Below are positions 1 to 7,530 of a stretch of DNA of 64,000 bases, piece after piece. Position 1 is the stretch's first letter. Each line of letters starts with the position of its first letter. The notes below the pieces were generated by a model, which had not been told where the DNA came from, did not search any database, and worked only from the letters and a program-made list of their open reading frames with translations. A program made the translations under genes and the position numbers. The stretch is from SMAG-U1939 sp036376595 (GTDB lineage Bacteria; Chloroflexota; Ktedonobacteria; Ktedonobacterales; JADMIN01): positions 1 to 64,000 of the forward strand of contig DASVAA010000056.1 in NCBI GenBank assembly GCA_036376595.1, written 5' to 3'.

Positions 1-603
1 GTGATGTCGGTTGCCAACAACCACAGCGGCGATTACGGCAAGCTCGCCTTCGGCGACATGCTCGGCCAGCTCTTGCTGCACGGCATCCAGCCTTTGGGCG
101 GCGGGATGAATCTGGCCGAGGCGCACCAGCCGGTGATCCGCACGATCCGCACAACGCGGCTGGGCTTCCTGGCGTACTGTGAGATCGAGCCGCAGAGCTT
201 CGTGGCGACGGCGACGACGCCCGGTCACGCCTGGCTCGATCCAGATATGATGCAGAGTGACATCAAGGCCGCGCGGCCGCGGGTGGACTTCCTGATCGTC
301 TTCACGCATTGGGGCATCGAGTATCAGCTCGCCGAAACGGATCACCAGCAGGCGATGGCACGGCTGGCGATTGACGCTGGCGCCGATCTGGTGATGGGCG
401 CGCACCCGCACGTGATCCAGCCGTACGAGATGTATCGCGGCAAGCTGATTGTCTATAGCCTGGGCAACTTCGTCTTCGACCTGATGACGGGCACCGAGGG
501 GCTGGGCAACGTGCTGGCGCTGACGGTGCAGGGTTCGCGGCTGCTCGGCTGGAAGCTGCGCGAGATGCAGCTTGGCGCCTACGGCCAGCCGTCGTGGGTG
601 TAG
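1..603 (+). CDS. CapA-family metallophosphatase-like protein, 3' part (cut by window edge)
   Basis: This is the carboxy-terminal 200 residues of a CapA/PgsA-type protein (poly-gamma-glutamate synthesis and capsule family with a calcineurin-like fold). The frame is open to base 1, so the true start lies upstream; the GTG at base 1 is not taken as a start. Visible family motifs are ANNHSGDYG (residues 5-13 of the visible part), FTHWGIEYQ (from residue 101) and GAHPHVIQP (from residue 133), followed by the SLGNFVFD strand. The two His/Asn motifs are the metal-binding ones in this fold. The substrate cannot be told from this part. Many bacterial CapA homologues outside capsule clusters have no assigned role, and no capsule genes are visible beside it. 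Confidence 0.85.
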   Translation: MMSVANNHSGDYGKLAFGDMLGQLLLHGIQPLGGGMNLAEAHQPVIRTIRTTRLGFLAYCEIEPQSFVATATTPGHAWLDPDMMQSDIKAARPRVDFLIVFTHWGIEYQLAETDHQQAMARLAIDAGADLVMGAHPHVIQPYEMYRGKLIVYSLGNFVFDLMTGTEGLGNVLALTVQGSRLLGWKLREMQLGAYGQPSWV

Positions 604-716
604 CTGCGAGATCGCCGGCTCGCGGGCCCCTATGTGCCTGGGTTCATACCTCGCTCCCTGGACTGAAGCCCTGGACGATGCCAGGAGCCAATGCACAGCA
701 CGTATAGCGCGCGGAA

Positions 717-2429
717 TCACGGGACTGTGAGCGTGTTGGACCACACTCCATTGACGATGACCCATACGTGGTCACCCGCTTGCTGGTCGTAGCATGTCTT
801 GCCGTTGTCCCAGGTTTCTGGTTCCGTCGCCTCGTAGATGGTGAATGAGTTACTCTGCGGCGGCGTGCTGAAGTTGCAGGAGTACGTGTAGGTGCCCGGT
901 GGAAAGTGGTTGAAGGTCATCCAGATCCAGGTGGGATGCGCGCTGCTCCAGCCGATCTGAATGGTTTTCGGTGGCGGCGGCACTGGAGTGAAGGTGGGCG
1001 TCGGCGGTCGCGGCGTGAACGTCGGCGTCGGTGATGGCGTGAAGGTTGGCGTCGGTGATGGCGTGAAGGTTGGCGTGGCCGTGGTGCCTGGCGGTGGGGG
1101 AGCGCCCGGTCGAGGCGTGTCGGTCGGCTGCCGCGCTCCTGGCGTGTGCGAGGTTGGGCTTGTCGCGGTCGCCTGCCCTGTCGTCGGCGATGTCGTGCCG
1201 CCGGCACCCAGTTGCGCCACCGATGGAGTGGATGGGCCGCCGAACATGCCTCCCAACCATCCGCGGCTCACAGCGGCGAGGGCAAAGCAGGAGACCAGCA
1301 GCAACGCCACCACCCCTACGACCACCGTCGTCAGCGCGGAGCGACTGATTGGCTGGGGGACGGGCGACGGCACATCCCAGCGCACCGGGGGCGCCGGCTG
1401 CGTGATGGCCATCGCGTCGGGCAGGGATTGGGGCGTGTTGGGTAGGGGTTGGGGCGCGCTGGGTAGGGGTTGGGGCGCGCTGGGAGTGTACGATGCCATG
1501 TCCGCGCTTACCCTGTTCTCCAGTCCTTCGGCGAACGCCGTGGCAAACGCCCCTGGCGACGGGAAGCGCTCGGCAGGATTCTTTGCCAGCGCACGCAGGA
1601 TCGCCGCCTGAGCCGGTTCCGGCAGGTCTGGGCGCGTCAGGCGCGGCGCGGCGGGCTGCTCCTGAACCTGTTGATGCAGCAGAGAGGCGATCGAGGGCGC
1701 ATTGAAGGCGGGCTTGCCCGTCACCAGCTCATAGACCACCATGCCGAGACTGTAGATATCCGCGGCCGGGCCAACCGCCTCGCCTTTCACTTGCTCCGGC
1801 GGCATATACGCTCCGGTGCCCATCACACGACCCGTCGTCGTGAGCTTCGGGGCCGTCTCAGCCAGCAGCCTGGCGATACTGAAGTCTGTGAGATACAGCC
1901 GATGCTGTTCGTCGAGCAAGATGTTTGCTGGCTTGATATCGCGATGGACGATGCCCTGCGCGTGCGCCTCGGCGAGCGCCCCGGCGATCTGAGTGAGGAT
2001 GGTCGATACCGTGCCCAGTGGTATCAGTCCCTGGTGGCTGGCAAAATAATCGGCCAGCGTGCCGCCCGCGAGATAAGGCAGCACCATGTACGTGTAGCCA
2101 GACTGCTCGTCCGTGCCGGAGTCCAGCAGCGAGACGATGTTTGGATGGCGGAGGCGCTTGAGCGTCTCGGCCTCGCGATCGAAGCGGGTGCGAAAGTCGG
2201 CGCGCTCGTCGGGCGTAAGCTGCCAGGGCAGGATCAGCACCTTGATCGCCGCCTCCAGCGGCCGCTCGACCGGCAAGCTCTCCGTCCCCTCGACCGCCGC
2301 GGGCGCATCACCTTCCCGCCGTCCGAGGAAGACCGCGCCGGTGAGACCAATACCGAGCAAACGTTCGAGCCGGTAACCGGCGACCGATTGACCGATGAGA
2401 CTCTCCGGTCCTCCTGAATTCCCACTCAT
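717..2429 (-). CDS. membrane-anchored Ser/Thr protein kinase with extracytoplasmic C-terminal domain
   Basis: A 570-residue eukaryote-type kinase. The catalytic domain spans about residues 20-300: Gly-rich loop GIGLTGAV (26-33), AIK lysine 63, HRDIKPAN (from 162) and a PPEQ motif in the APE position. The Mg-binding DFG motif reads DFS (182-184), an unusual change. Pro-rich repeats (PSAPQPL units) follow, then one membrane segment (about 366-387), a Pro/Thr stalk of TPTFTPSP units, and an 85-residue C-terminal domain with two Cys that should lie outside the cell. That domain may be a ligand sensor; I do not recognise it. The ATG at 2429 is chosen over an upstream TTG at 2477 because a GGGAG sequence precedes it. 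The next gene is divergent. Confidence 0.92.
   Translation of the reverse strand: MSGNSGGPESLIGQSVAGYRLERLLGIGLTGAVFLGRREGDAPAAVEGTESLPVERPLEAAIKVLILPWQLTPDERADFRTRFDREAETLKRLRHPNIVSLLDSGTDEQSGYTYMVLPYLAGGTLADYFASHQGLIPLGTVSTILTQIAGALAEAHAQGIVHRDIKPANILLDEQHRLYLTDFSIARLLAETAPKLTTTGRVMGTGAYMPPEQVKGEAVGPAADIYSLGMVVYELVTGKPAFNAPSIASLLHQQVQEQPAAPRLTRPDLPEPAQAAILRALAKNPAERFPSPGAFATAFAEGLENRVSADMASYTPSAPQPLPSAPQPLPNTPQSLPDAMAITQPAPPVRWDVPSPVPQPISRSALTTVVVGVVALLLVSCFALAAVSRGWLGGMFGGPSTPSVAQLGAGGTTSPTTGQATATSPTSHTPGARQPTDTPRPGAPPPPGTTATPTFTPSPTPTFTPSPTPTFTPRPPTPTFTPVPPPPKTIQIGWSSAHPTWIWMTFNHFPPGTYTYSCNFSTPPQSNSFTIYEATEPETWDNGKTCYDQQAGDHVWVIVNGVWSNTLTVP
1020..1085. repeat. 24-bp in-frame tandem repeat in kinase stalk
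   Basis: Imperfect tandem copies of a GGCGTCGGTGATGGCGTGAA-type unit. On the minus strand they encode repeated TPTFTPSP blocks, the Pro/Thr stalk between the membrane segment and the outer domain of the kinase. A second tandem array at about 1423-1486 encodes PSAPQPL repeats just inside the membrane. Unit lengths are multiples of three, so copy number can change without breaking the frame. Confidence 0.8.
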
Positions 2430-2807
2430 GCCCCGCTCCCGTCGTGTGCTCAACGATTGATGCTGCTTTGGAACCAACGCTACAAAACGTCCGGCGCGGG
2501 CACCGGCGTCTTGCCAAGGTCCCTTGCCGCTTCAGTCTACACCTGTGCGATAGCTTGTCAAGGCTTGCTGCGAGTCCGCCAAGCGGGTGTGCTGGGATCA
2601 GATCGCCGCCCTTACAGTTTGTGCGCGATGCGCGGGCAGTGTATCATAGCAAAGGCCGTGTGACAGCGGACTTGGGCGTGGAATCCGTTCCAGCGCGAGG
2701 TCGCGATGGGCGAGCCGACCCTCAGACCGCTCGTGACGTGGCGAGAGAGCATCGTGGGTGTGTGAGAGGACCGGACGCCGCACTCGGGCGCGGAGACGAG
2801 GTAAAGT
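2430..2807. other. divergent intergenic region between kinase and CHAP gene
   Basis: 378 bases with no convincing gene. It should hold the start signals for the leftward kinase and the rightward CHAP gene. The only defined element I can propose is the promoter-like sequence at 2619-2647. No dispersed repeat of the kinds seen elsewhere in this window is present. Confidence 0.5.
2619..2647 (+). promoter_or_regulatory. candidate sigma-70-type promoter for the CHAP gene
   Basis: TTGTGC and TATCAT separated by 17 bases, upstream of the CHAP gene with a leader of about 155 bases. The match is moderate and was found by eye, so it is only a candidate. Confidence 0.3.
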
Positions 2808-4067
2808 ATGGCCGTCGTGACCTTCAATCCGGACGTCGTCCAGTCCTCGCGGGCGGCGCTTGAAGAACAGCAGCACTCGGTGGCCGCTGAGATTCACCAG
2901 CAGCAGGAGCGAACCGCCGACCTTGAGCGGCGGCTGCGCCAGGCCAACGCCAACTTCCTTTCGCACGCCGAGTTCGATCTGTGGCTGCTGCGCGAAGCGC
3001 TCGGCATCGATGCGCTCGTCTCTGGCCTCCACGCGTCCGCCGCGCGTGTCGAGGACACCTGCTCGCATTTCTGGCGTGCCATCAACGCCGTGCGCGAGTC
3101 TCACCCAGGCCCCGTCGCTGAGGACATTGACCACCAGACCCAGGGCATCTCAGGAATCATCGCCGGCGCCTTGGATAGCCTCACCGCGCTGCCGTCGCGC
3201 CTCGATATGCAGACGCTGCCCGAAAACGTCATGCATCCCGATGCTCTGGTCCACGCCTTCGCTACCGCGGGCGATCACCTGTCCGCGCTCGAGCGCGCCT
3301 GCGCCGCTCTGTACGCTTTCCTGGAACAGCTCCAAACCGACGAGCGCAACCTGCTCGACCAGATTCATGGGCTGTTGGAGGACCGTGTCGGCCCAATCGT
3401 TGTTCACCTCCCCGCCACAAGCCTGCTCAGCCCGGTGGCCGGCGTGAGCGCCACCGTGGTTGTCCAGCCGGGGTCCTCAGGTGCGTTCTCGGCGGACCCC
3501 GTCTCCCGGGGCCAGGCCATCGGCGACTACGCCAAGCAAATGGCCTCGCAGCTCCAGGTCAATGACGGTAGGGTGCGTGCGCTCGATCCGAAGTGGCTTG
3601 CTTCCCTGCCGCCGGACGAGCAGCAACTCGTGAAGAATGTTATCGCCCGGGCGCCCGGGTACTGGTCGCAGGACGACATCGAGTGTGTTGCCTTCGTGGC
3701 GTTGGCCTACGGATTCGCCTTTCACAACGCCGGTGCGCTTCCCGATGTGCGGAACGCCTATCAGTTTTGGCGCGACTACGCCTCGCGCCAAGGTTGGACC
3801 GAGATTCCTAACGGTGCCAGCACCCCTGAGTCTGGCGACATTATCGTGATGACAGGTGGTGCAGACGGCCACGTCGCCATCGTCACTAGTCGTGCTTACG
3901 ACGAGCAACATAGATTTATCGGCTATAGTATTGCCCAATCGAACATACGCCCCGATTCCAAGCATCCAGACCCGAGCCAGATGGTGTGGGCGGTTGATAG
4001 CAACGGCAAACTCGTCAGCCCATGGTCCGGCTACTCCATCAAGGGGATGATCCGCTACACGGGGTGA
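2808..4067 (+). CDS. CHAP-domain amidase/peptidase with helical N-terminal region
   Basis: 419 residues, ATG preceded by GAGGTAAAGT. The N-terminal two-thirds is helical, rich in Glu, Gln and Ala, with heptad-like stretches (residues 15-100), and has no signal peptide or membrane segment. The C-terminal part (about 280-419) matches a CHAP fold: Cys293 in the ECVAFV motif, His355 in GHVAIV, and a GDIIVM strand just before the His. CHAP domains cut amide bonds in peptidoglycan or act as cysteine peptidases. A long helical head without a Sec signal recalls cargo of WXG100/type VII-like secretion, but no secretion gene is visible here. It could equally be an intracellular amidase. It stands alone between genes of unrelated function. 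Confidence 0.8.
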   Translation: MAVVTFNPDVVQSSRAALEEQQHSVAAEIHQQQERTADLERRLRQANANFLSHAEFDLWLLREALGIDALVSGLHASAARVEDTCSHFWRAINAVRESHPGPVAEDIDHQTQGISGIIAGALDSLTALPSRLDMQTLPENVMHPDALVHAFATAGDHLSALERACAALYAFLEQLQTDERNLLDQIHGLLEDRVGPIVVHLPATSLLSPVAGVSATVVVQPGSSGAFSADPVSRGQAIGDYAKQMASQLQVNDGRVRALDPKWLASLPPDEQQLVKNVIARAPGYWSQDDIECVAFVALAYGFAFHNAGALPDVRNAYQFWRDYASRQGWTEIPNGASTPESGDIIVMTGGADGHVAIVTSRAYDEQHRFIGYSIAQSNIRPDSKHPDPSQMVWAVDSNGKLVSPWSGYSIKGMIRYTG

Positions 4068-4219
4068 TCCGCCGCAGAGTGCATGCCCCCGCACCTGAAC
4101 TGGAGCGACGGCCAGCTCGCCGGCCAATTCGGTGTTGTCGCGGTGCCGTAGCCGTCCACCCTTCCTCCTGATTGACGATGCGCCCGGTGATATGCTTCCT
4201 TCGAGGAGGTGCTACCACC

Positions 4220-4966
4220 ATGCGCATCGCGGTCTTCTCTGATATTCATGGCAACTGTTTCGCCCTCGACCAGGTGCTTGCCGACCTCCAACGGCATCCC
4301 GTGGATCAGCTCGTCTGCCTGGGCGATGCCGTGCAGGGTGGCGCGCGGCCCGCCGAGACCGTCGCACGCCTGCGCGAGCTGGGATGCCCGATCGTGATGG
4401 GCAACGCCGATGCCTGGCTGCTCACCGGCGAGGTCACCAGCGACAACGAAGCGATCTCCGAGGAGCAGGAGGCGGTGCGGCAGTGGTCGCTGGCGCGGCT
4501 TTCGTCGGACGATCGCGCGTTCATCGCGAGCTTTCAGCCGACCGTCGAGCTGCCGCTGGAGGGCGGACGCCGGCTGCTGTGCTTCCATGGCTCGCCGACC
4601 TCCTTTGACGACCTGATCTTCCCTGAGACGCCGGAAGACGAGTTCGTGCGGCTGCTAGGGCCGTTCGCGCCGGCGATTCTGACGGGTGGGCATACCCACT
4701 TGCAGCAGGTGCGGCGCCTCGGCGAGACGTTCTTCTTCAATCCCGGCAGCGTCGGCGTGGCCTACGACCGCAACCAGCCGGACGATGCGGGCAGGCGCCT
4801 CGACCCGTGGGCGGAGTATGGCGTACTCTCCAGCGAGGGCGACCGACTGGCGCTCGAGTTCCGCCGCGTGCCCTACGACGCGGGTCCACTGATGGCGATC
4901 ATCCAGGCGAGCGGCCGGCCCTACGCCGAGGCCATGGCCGCCGAGTATTCCGCGCGGGCGGAGTAG
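4220..4966 (+). CDS. YfcE/MJ0936-type metallophosphoesterase
   Basis: 248 residues. The start is the ATG at 4220, with a strong GAGGAGGT 9 bases ahead; an upstream in-frame ATG (4172) lacks such a site. All motifs of the calcineurin-like phosphoesterase core are present in order: DIHGN, GDAVQGG, GNAD, FHGSP, GGHTH and NPGSVG. These residues bind the two metal ions in the family. Relatives hydrolyse phosphodiesters or small phosphorylated molecules; the natural substrate cannot be deduced. Probably cytoplasmic, since no signal peptide is seen. It is a stand-alone gene convergent with the AI-2E permease. Confidence 0.9.
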   Translation: MRIAVFSDIHGNCFALDQVLADLQRHPVDQLVCLGDAVQGGARPAETVARLRELGCPIVMGNADAWLLTGEVTSDNEAISEEQEAVRQWSLARLSSDDRAFIASFQPTVELPLEGGRRLLCFHGSPTSFDDLIFPETPEDEFVRLLGPFAPAILTGGHTHLQQVRRLGETFFFNPGSVGVAYDRNQPDDAGRRLDPWAEYGVLSSEGDRLALEFRRVPYDAGPLMAIIQASGRPYAEAMAAEYSARAE

Positions 4967-5019
4967 ACGGACCAGGGATCAGGGATGGCGAGTGGAGCAT
5001 CCGCCACAGAGCCACCGCT

Positions 5020-6279
5020 TCACTCGCCGCTCGATGTGTCCTTCGCGATCTCCGCTGCCGGCACACCATTGCGTGAGGCGCGGACCTCGTCGAGGATCAC
5101 CGAGAGCGCCGAGGCGACCGGGACGGCGACCAGCGCGCCGACGATGCCGAAGAGGCTCGCGCCGGCCAGCAGCGCCAGGATCACCGCCAGCGGGTGCAGC
5201 CGCACGGCGCGTCCCATGATGCGCGGTGCCAGCAGATTGCTCTCGAGCTGCTGGATGATGATGTAGGCGACGATCGTCAGCAGCGCCTTGACGGGGTCCT
5301 GCGTGAAGGCGACGATCACCGCCGGCACCGCCGCGATCCATGGCCCGATGATCGGCAGCAGCTCGGCCACCGCGGCGACCACCGCCAGCAGCAGCGCGTT
5401 GTTCACGCCGATCAGCAGCAGCGCGACGAAGCTGGCGACACCGATGGAGGTGCTGAGCGCGATCTGCCCCAGCAGCCAGCCGCCCATCCGCTGGCCCATG
5501 GTGTCGGTCATGCGGCGCGCGCGCGGCCGCTGGCCCGCCGGCAGGAACGAGAGCAGGTAGTCGCGGATGCGCTGGCCGTCCACCACCAGGTAGAACGTCA
5601 CCAGCAGGGTGAGGATCGCTGTGAGCAGCCCGCCGAAGACGCCCAGCGCGACGCCGATAATGTTGAGCGCCTGGACGAAGATCGCGCCCGCCGAGTTGCC
5701 GAGCTGCTGGAGCTGGCTCGCGAGCGCGGGACCCAGCGGCGGCAGGAACGGAAACTGCTGCTGGAGGGCGTCCAGGCTGCGGACGAAGCGCGCGCCGAAG
5801 TCGGGCGCCTGCCTGACGAGCGATTGCACCTCGGCCACCACCGGCGGCACCAGCAGGAAGCCCAGCCCGACGAACGCCAGGATCAGCAGCAGGTAGATCA
5901 GGATCACCGAGAGGCCGCGCGGCAGGCCGATGCGCGTGAGCAGTGTGGTGAGCGGGGTGATGCCGGCGGCGAGGATCGTGGCGATCAGCACCTGGATCAG
6001 GATGTCGCGCAGCATGATGGCGAGCCACACGCCGACCACCGCCGCCAGCGCGTACAGCACCAGCCGCGCCGAAGCGGAGAGGCCGCGCCGCGTCGGGGCG
6101 ACGGTGGGCGGGGCGGCAGGAGTCGCGACCACAGCAGGCGGCGTTTCGGTTTCGACGGCGGCCGGCGCAATAGGCTCGCTCTGCGCAGCGACCGGTGTGT
6201 CCCGCTCGGTATCCGGTGTCTCCACGGTCTCCTCCTCATCGCGCTCAAGCGTCGCGCCTCGGTCAGCCGGGTGCGTCAC
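5020..6279 (-). CDS. AI-2E-family (PerM/YdiK-like) membrane transporter
   Basis: 419 residues with a GTG start. An acidic, Pro/Ala-rich cytoplasmic N-terminus (about 65 residues) is followed by a hydrophobic core with about seven to eight membrane segments. The family pattern is clear: paired N-terminal helices (ALAAVVGVWLAIML), a long soluble loop with a SLVRQAPDF-like stretch, a TFYLVVDG segment, and the C-terminal ELLPIIGPWIAAVPA and QQLESNLLAPRIMG motifs typical of UPF0118. Some members export autoinducer-2 and others act as Na+/H+ antiporters, so the substrate stays open. It begins just after the stop of the upstream hypothetical and is probably co-transcribed with it. Confidence 0.92.
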   Translation of the reverse strand: MTHPADRGATLERDEEETVETPDTERDTPVAAQSEPIAPAAVETETPPAVVATPAAPPTVAPTRRGLSASARLVLYALAAVVGVWLAIMLRDILIQVLIATILAAGITPLTTLLTRIGLPRGLSVILIYLLLILAFVGLGFLLVPPVVAEVQSLVRQAPDFGARFVRSLDALQQQFPFLPPLGPALASQLQQLGNSAGAIFVQALNIIGVALGVFGGLLTAILTLLVTFYLVVDGQRIRDYLLSFLPAGQRPRARRMTDTMGQRMGGWLLGQIALSTSIGVASFVALLLIGVNNALLLAVVAAVAELLPIIGPWIAAVPAVIVAFTQDPVKALLTIVAYIIIQQLESNLLAPRIMGRAVRLHPLAVILALLAGASLFGIVGALVAVPVASALSVILDEVRASRNGVPAAEIAKDTSSGE

Positions 6280-6280
6280 A

Positions 6281-7096
6281 TCATAGCGGAAGCAGCCCCT
6301 CCGTCAAGTAGGCCAAATCGGGGAGCGGGGGGTGGGGGGTGGGGGTCCGTTCAAAGCCCGGCAAGCCACCCCAGCGGAAGCAGATGCGCAGGTAGTTGAC
6401 GAAGGTCGTGCGGTGCGACTCAGTGAGCAGGCGCGCATCCGCCGCAACGTTGGGAATGGCGATCTCATAGTTGCCGCAGCCGCTGAACCCGTACTTGAAA
6501 CATTCATCGGGCGCGATGGGCACCAGGAAGCAGCCATGCGGCAGCGCGTGGTATGCGCACCCGTCACAGGGATCCTCCTCGTCCAAGCTTTGCAGATCCC
6601 ATTCGTCGTCAGTGGTGCCGCCATAGACGTCCTCCCACGCCGGCGCGCCGTCTCGTGCAGCGTAAGCACCGTGGACGTAGAGCGGATCGAGCGTGTATCG
6701 GTCGTCGCCTTGGAAGCCCCATCGCTCAGGAGGCGTGCCCACGAAGTTGACGCTCCCAACCACCTCATAGAAGGCCCGCAACGAGAGTGGGAGCGCTCCA
6801 CAGCGCCGCTCTGCCGCGGCGATAATGGCATCTACGCCAGGAGCAGGAGGAGTAAAGACGGGTGGGTCATACTCTCCTTCCCCTTGCCAGATGCCCTCAT
6901 AACCGAAGCGATACCCAAGCTCGCGCAACCGCGGGATCAGGACCTCGATGTTGTGGCGCGCGCGGCGCATCGTCTCGTGGGCGACGGCGAGCGCGTTGGA
7001 GTAGAGCGGCTCGTCGCGCACGGATGCACCGAGCGCCACCAGCTCCGCCCACACCTGCTCGTGCTCGCCTGCACGGTAGCGATCGAGGTAGCCCAC
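6281..7096 (-). CDS. hypothetical protein, SUKH/SMI1-KNR4-like
   Basis: 271 residues with a GTG start preceded by GAGGAGGC. The segment LPLSLRAFYEVVGSVNFVG (about residues 100-118) resembles the core helix of SMI1/KNR4 (SUKH) domains, which often act as immunity proteins or interaction modules. The rest is rich in acidic and aromatic residues, with several Cys (CDGCAYH), and is not recognised. The last 25 residues (TPTPHPPLPD) come from a G-rich low-complexity DNA stretch and may not be part of the fold. It sits in a leftward run between the DUF3830-like gene and the permease. The SUKH label is by eye and uncertain. Confidence 0.6.
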   Translation of the reverse strand: MGYLDRYRAGEHEQVWAELVALGASVRDEPLYSNALAVAHETMRRARHNIEVLIPRLRELGYRFGYEGIWQGEGEYDPPVFTPPAPGVDAIIAAAERRCGALPLSLRAFYEVVGSVNFVGTPPERWGFQGDDRYTLDPLYVHGAYAARDGAPAWEDVYGGTTDDEWDLQSLDEEDPCDGCAYHALPHGCFLVPIAPDECFKYGFSGCGNYEIAIPNVAADARLLTESHRTTFVNYLRICFRWGGLPGFERTPTPHPPLPDLAYLTEGLLPL

Positions 7097-7113
7097 GCCC
7101 GCCTCCTCAATGC

Positions 7114-7530
7114 TTACTCGGCGGCTTCGATCAAGATGTCTTGCGCGCCTTCCCAGAGAATCTTGCGGCCCATCTCCCGCAGTTGCTCGTGGCCGGACGT
7201 GATGGTCATCAGGTGGTTGCCGGCCAGCCCGCCGAGCTTGCTGCCGAAGGCGCAGGGGCCGTAGGGGAAGAGGATCTCGGTCTCGCTGTAGCCGCCGGGG
7301 TAGAACAGGATCTCGCCCGGCGCGGGGTAGCGCGTGGCGTCCTCCCAGGGCACGTCGAGCTTGAAGTCGCCCAGCGGAATCCAGGCCGCCTCGCCGCTCC
7401 AGCGCGCATGGATGATCTTCTGCCGGTAGGGCAGCAGCCTGGCGAACGCGGCGCAGGTCTTGGGAGACCGCTGCTCCTCGAAGCGCGCGCCGTAGACGTA
7501 CGGGCCGACGGTGATGCGCAGGTTGGTCAC
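7114..7530 (-). CDS. DUF3830-like (cyclophilin-fold) protein
   Basis: 138 residues starting at a GTG that overlaps the stop of the molybdenum hydroxylase large subunit (GTGA), so translation is probably coupled. The pattern fits DUF3830: an RSPKTCAAFARLLP segment, HARWSGEAAW, then GEILFYPGG and an IL-PYG strand. Members have a cyclophilin-like fold, and my recollection is that they often lie near amidohydrolases or hydantoinases. No enzymatic role is established. The position as third gene of the molybdenum hydroxylase operon, near an allantoinase, supports a part in purine or cyclic-amide breakdown, but this is inference. Confidence 0.7.
   Translation of the reverse strand: MTNLRITVGPYVYGARFEEQRSPKTCAAFARLLPYRQKIIHARWSGEAAWIPLGDFKLDVPWEDATRYPAPGEILFYPGGYSETEILFPYGPCAFGSKLGGLAGNHLMTITSGHEQLREMGRKILWEGAQDILIEAAE

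Noticed and set aside
1470..2417. 315-codon plus-strand open frame opposite the first kinase
   Set aside because: Antisense shadow of the kinase domain; Arg-rich, no motif, no ribosome site.
5194..6399. 401-codon plus-strand open frame opposite the AI-2E permease
   Set aside because: It is the high-GC antisense shadow of a clear membrane protein; its sequence is Arg/Gln/Asp-rich without domain pattern and has no ribosome site.
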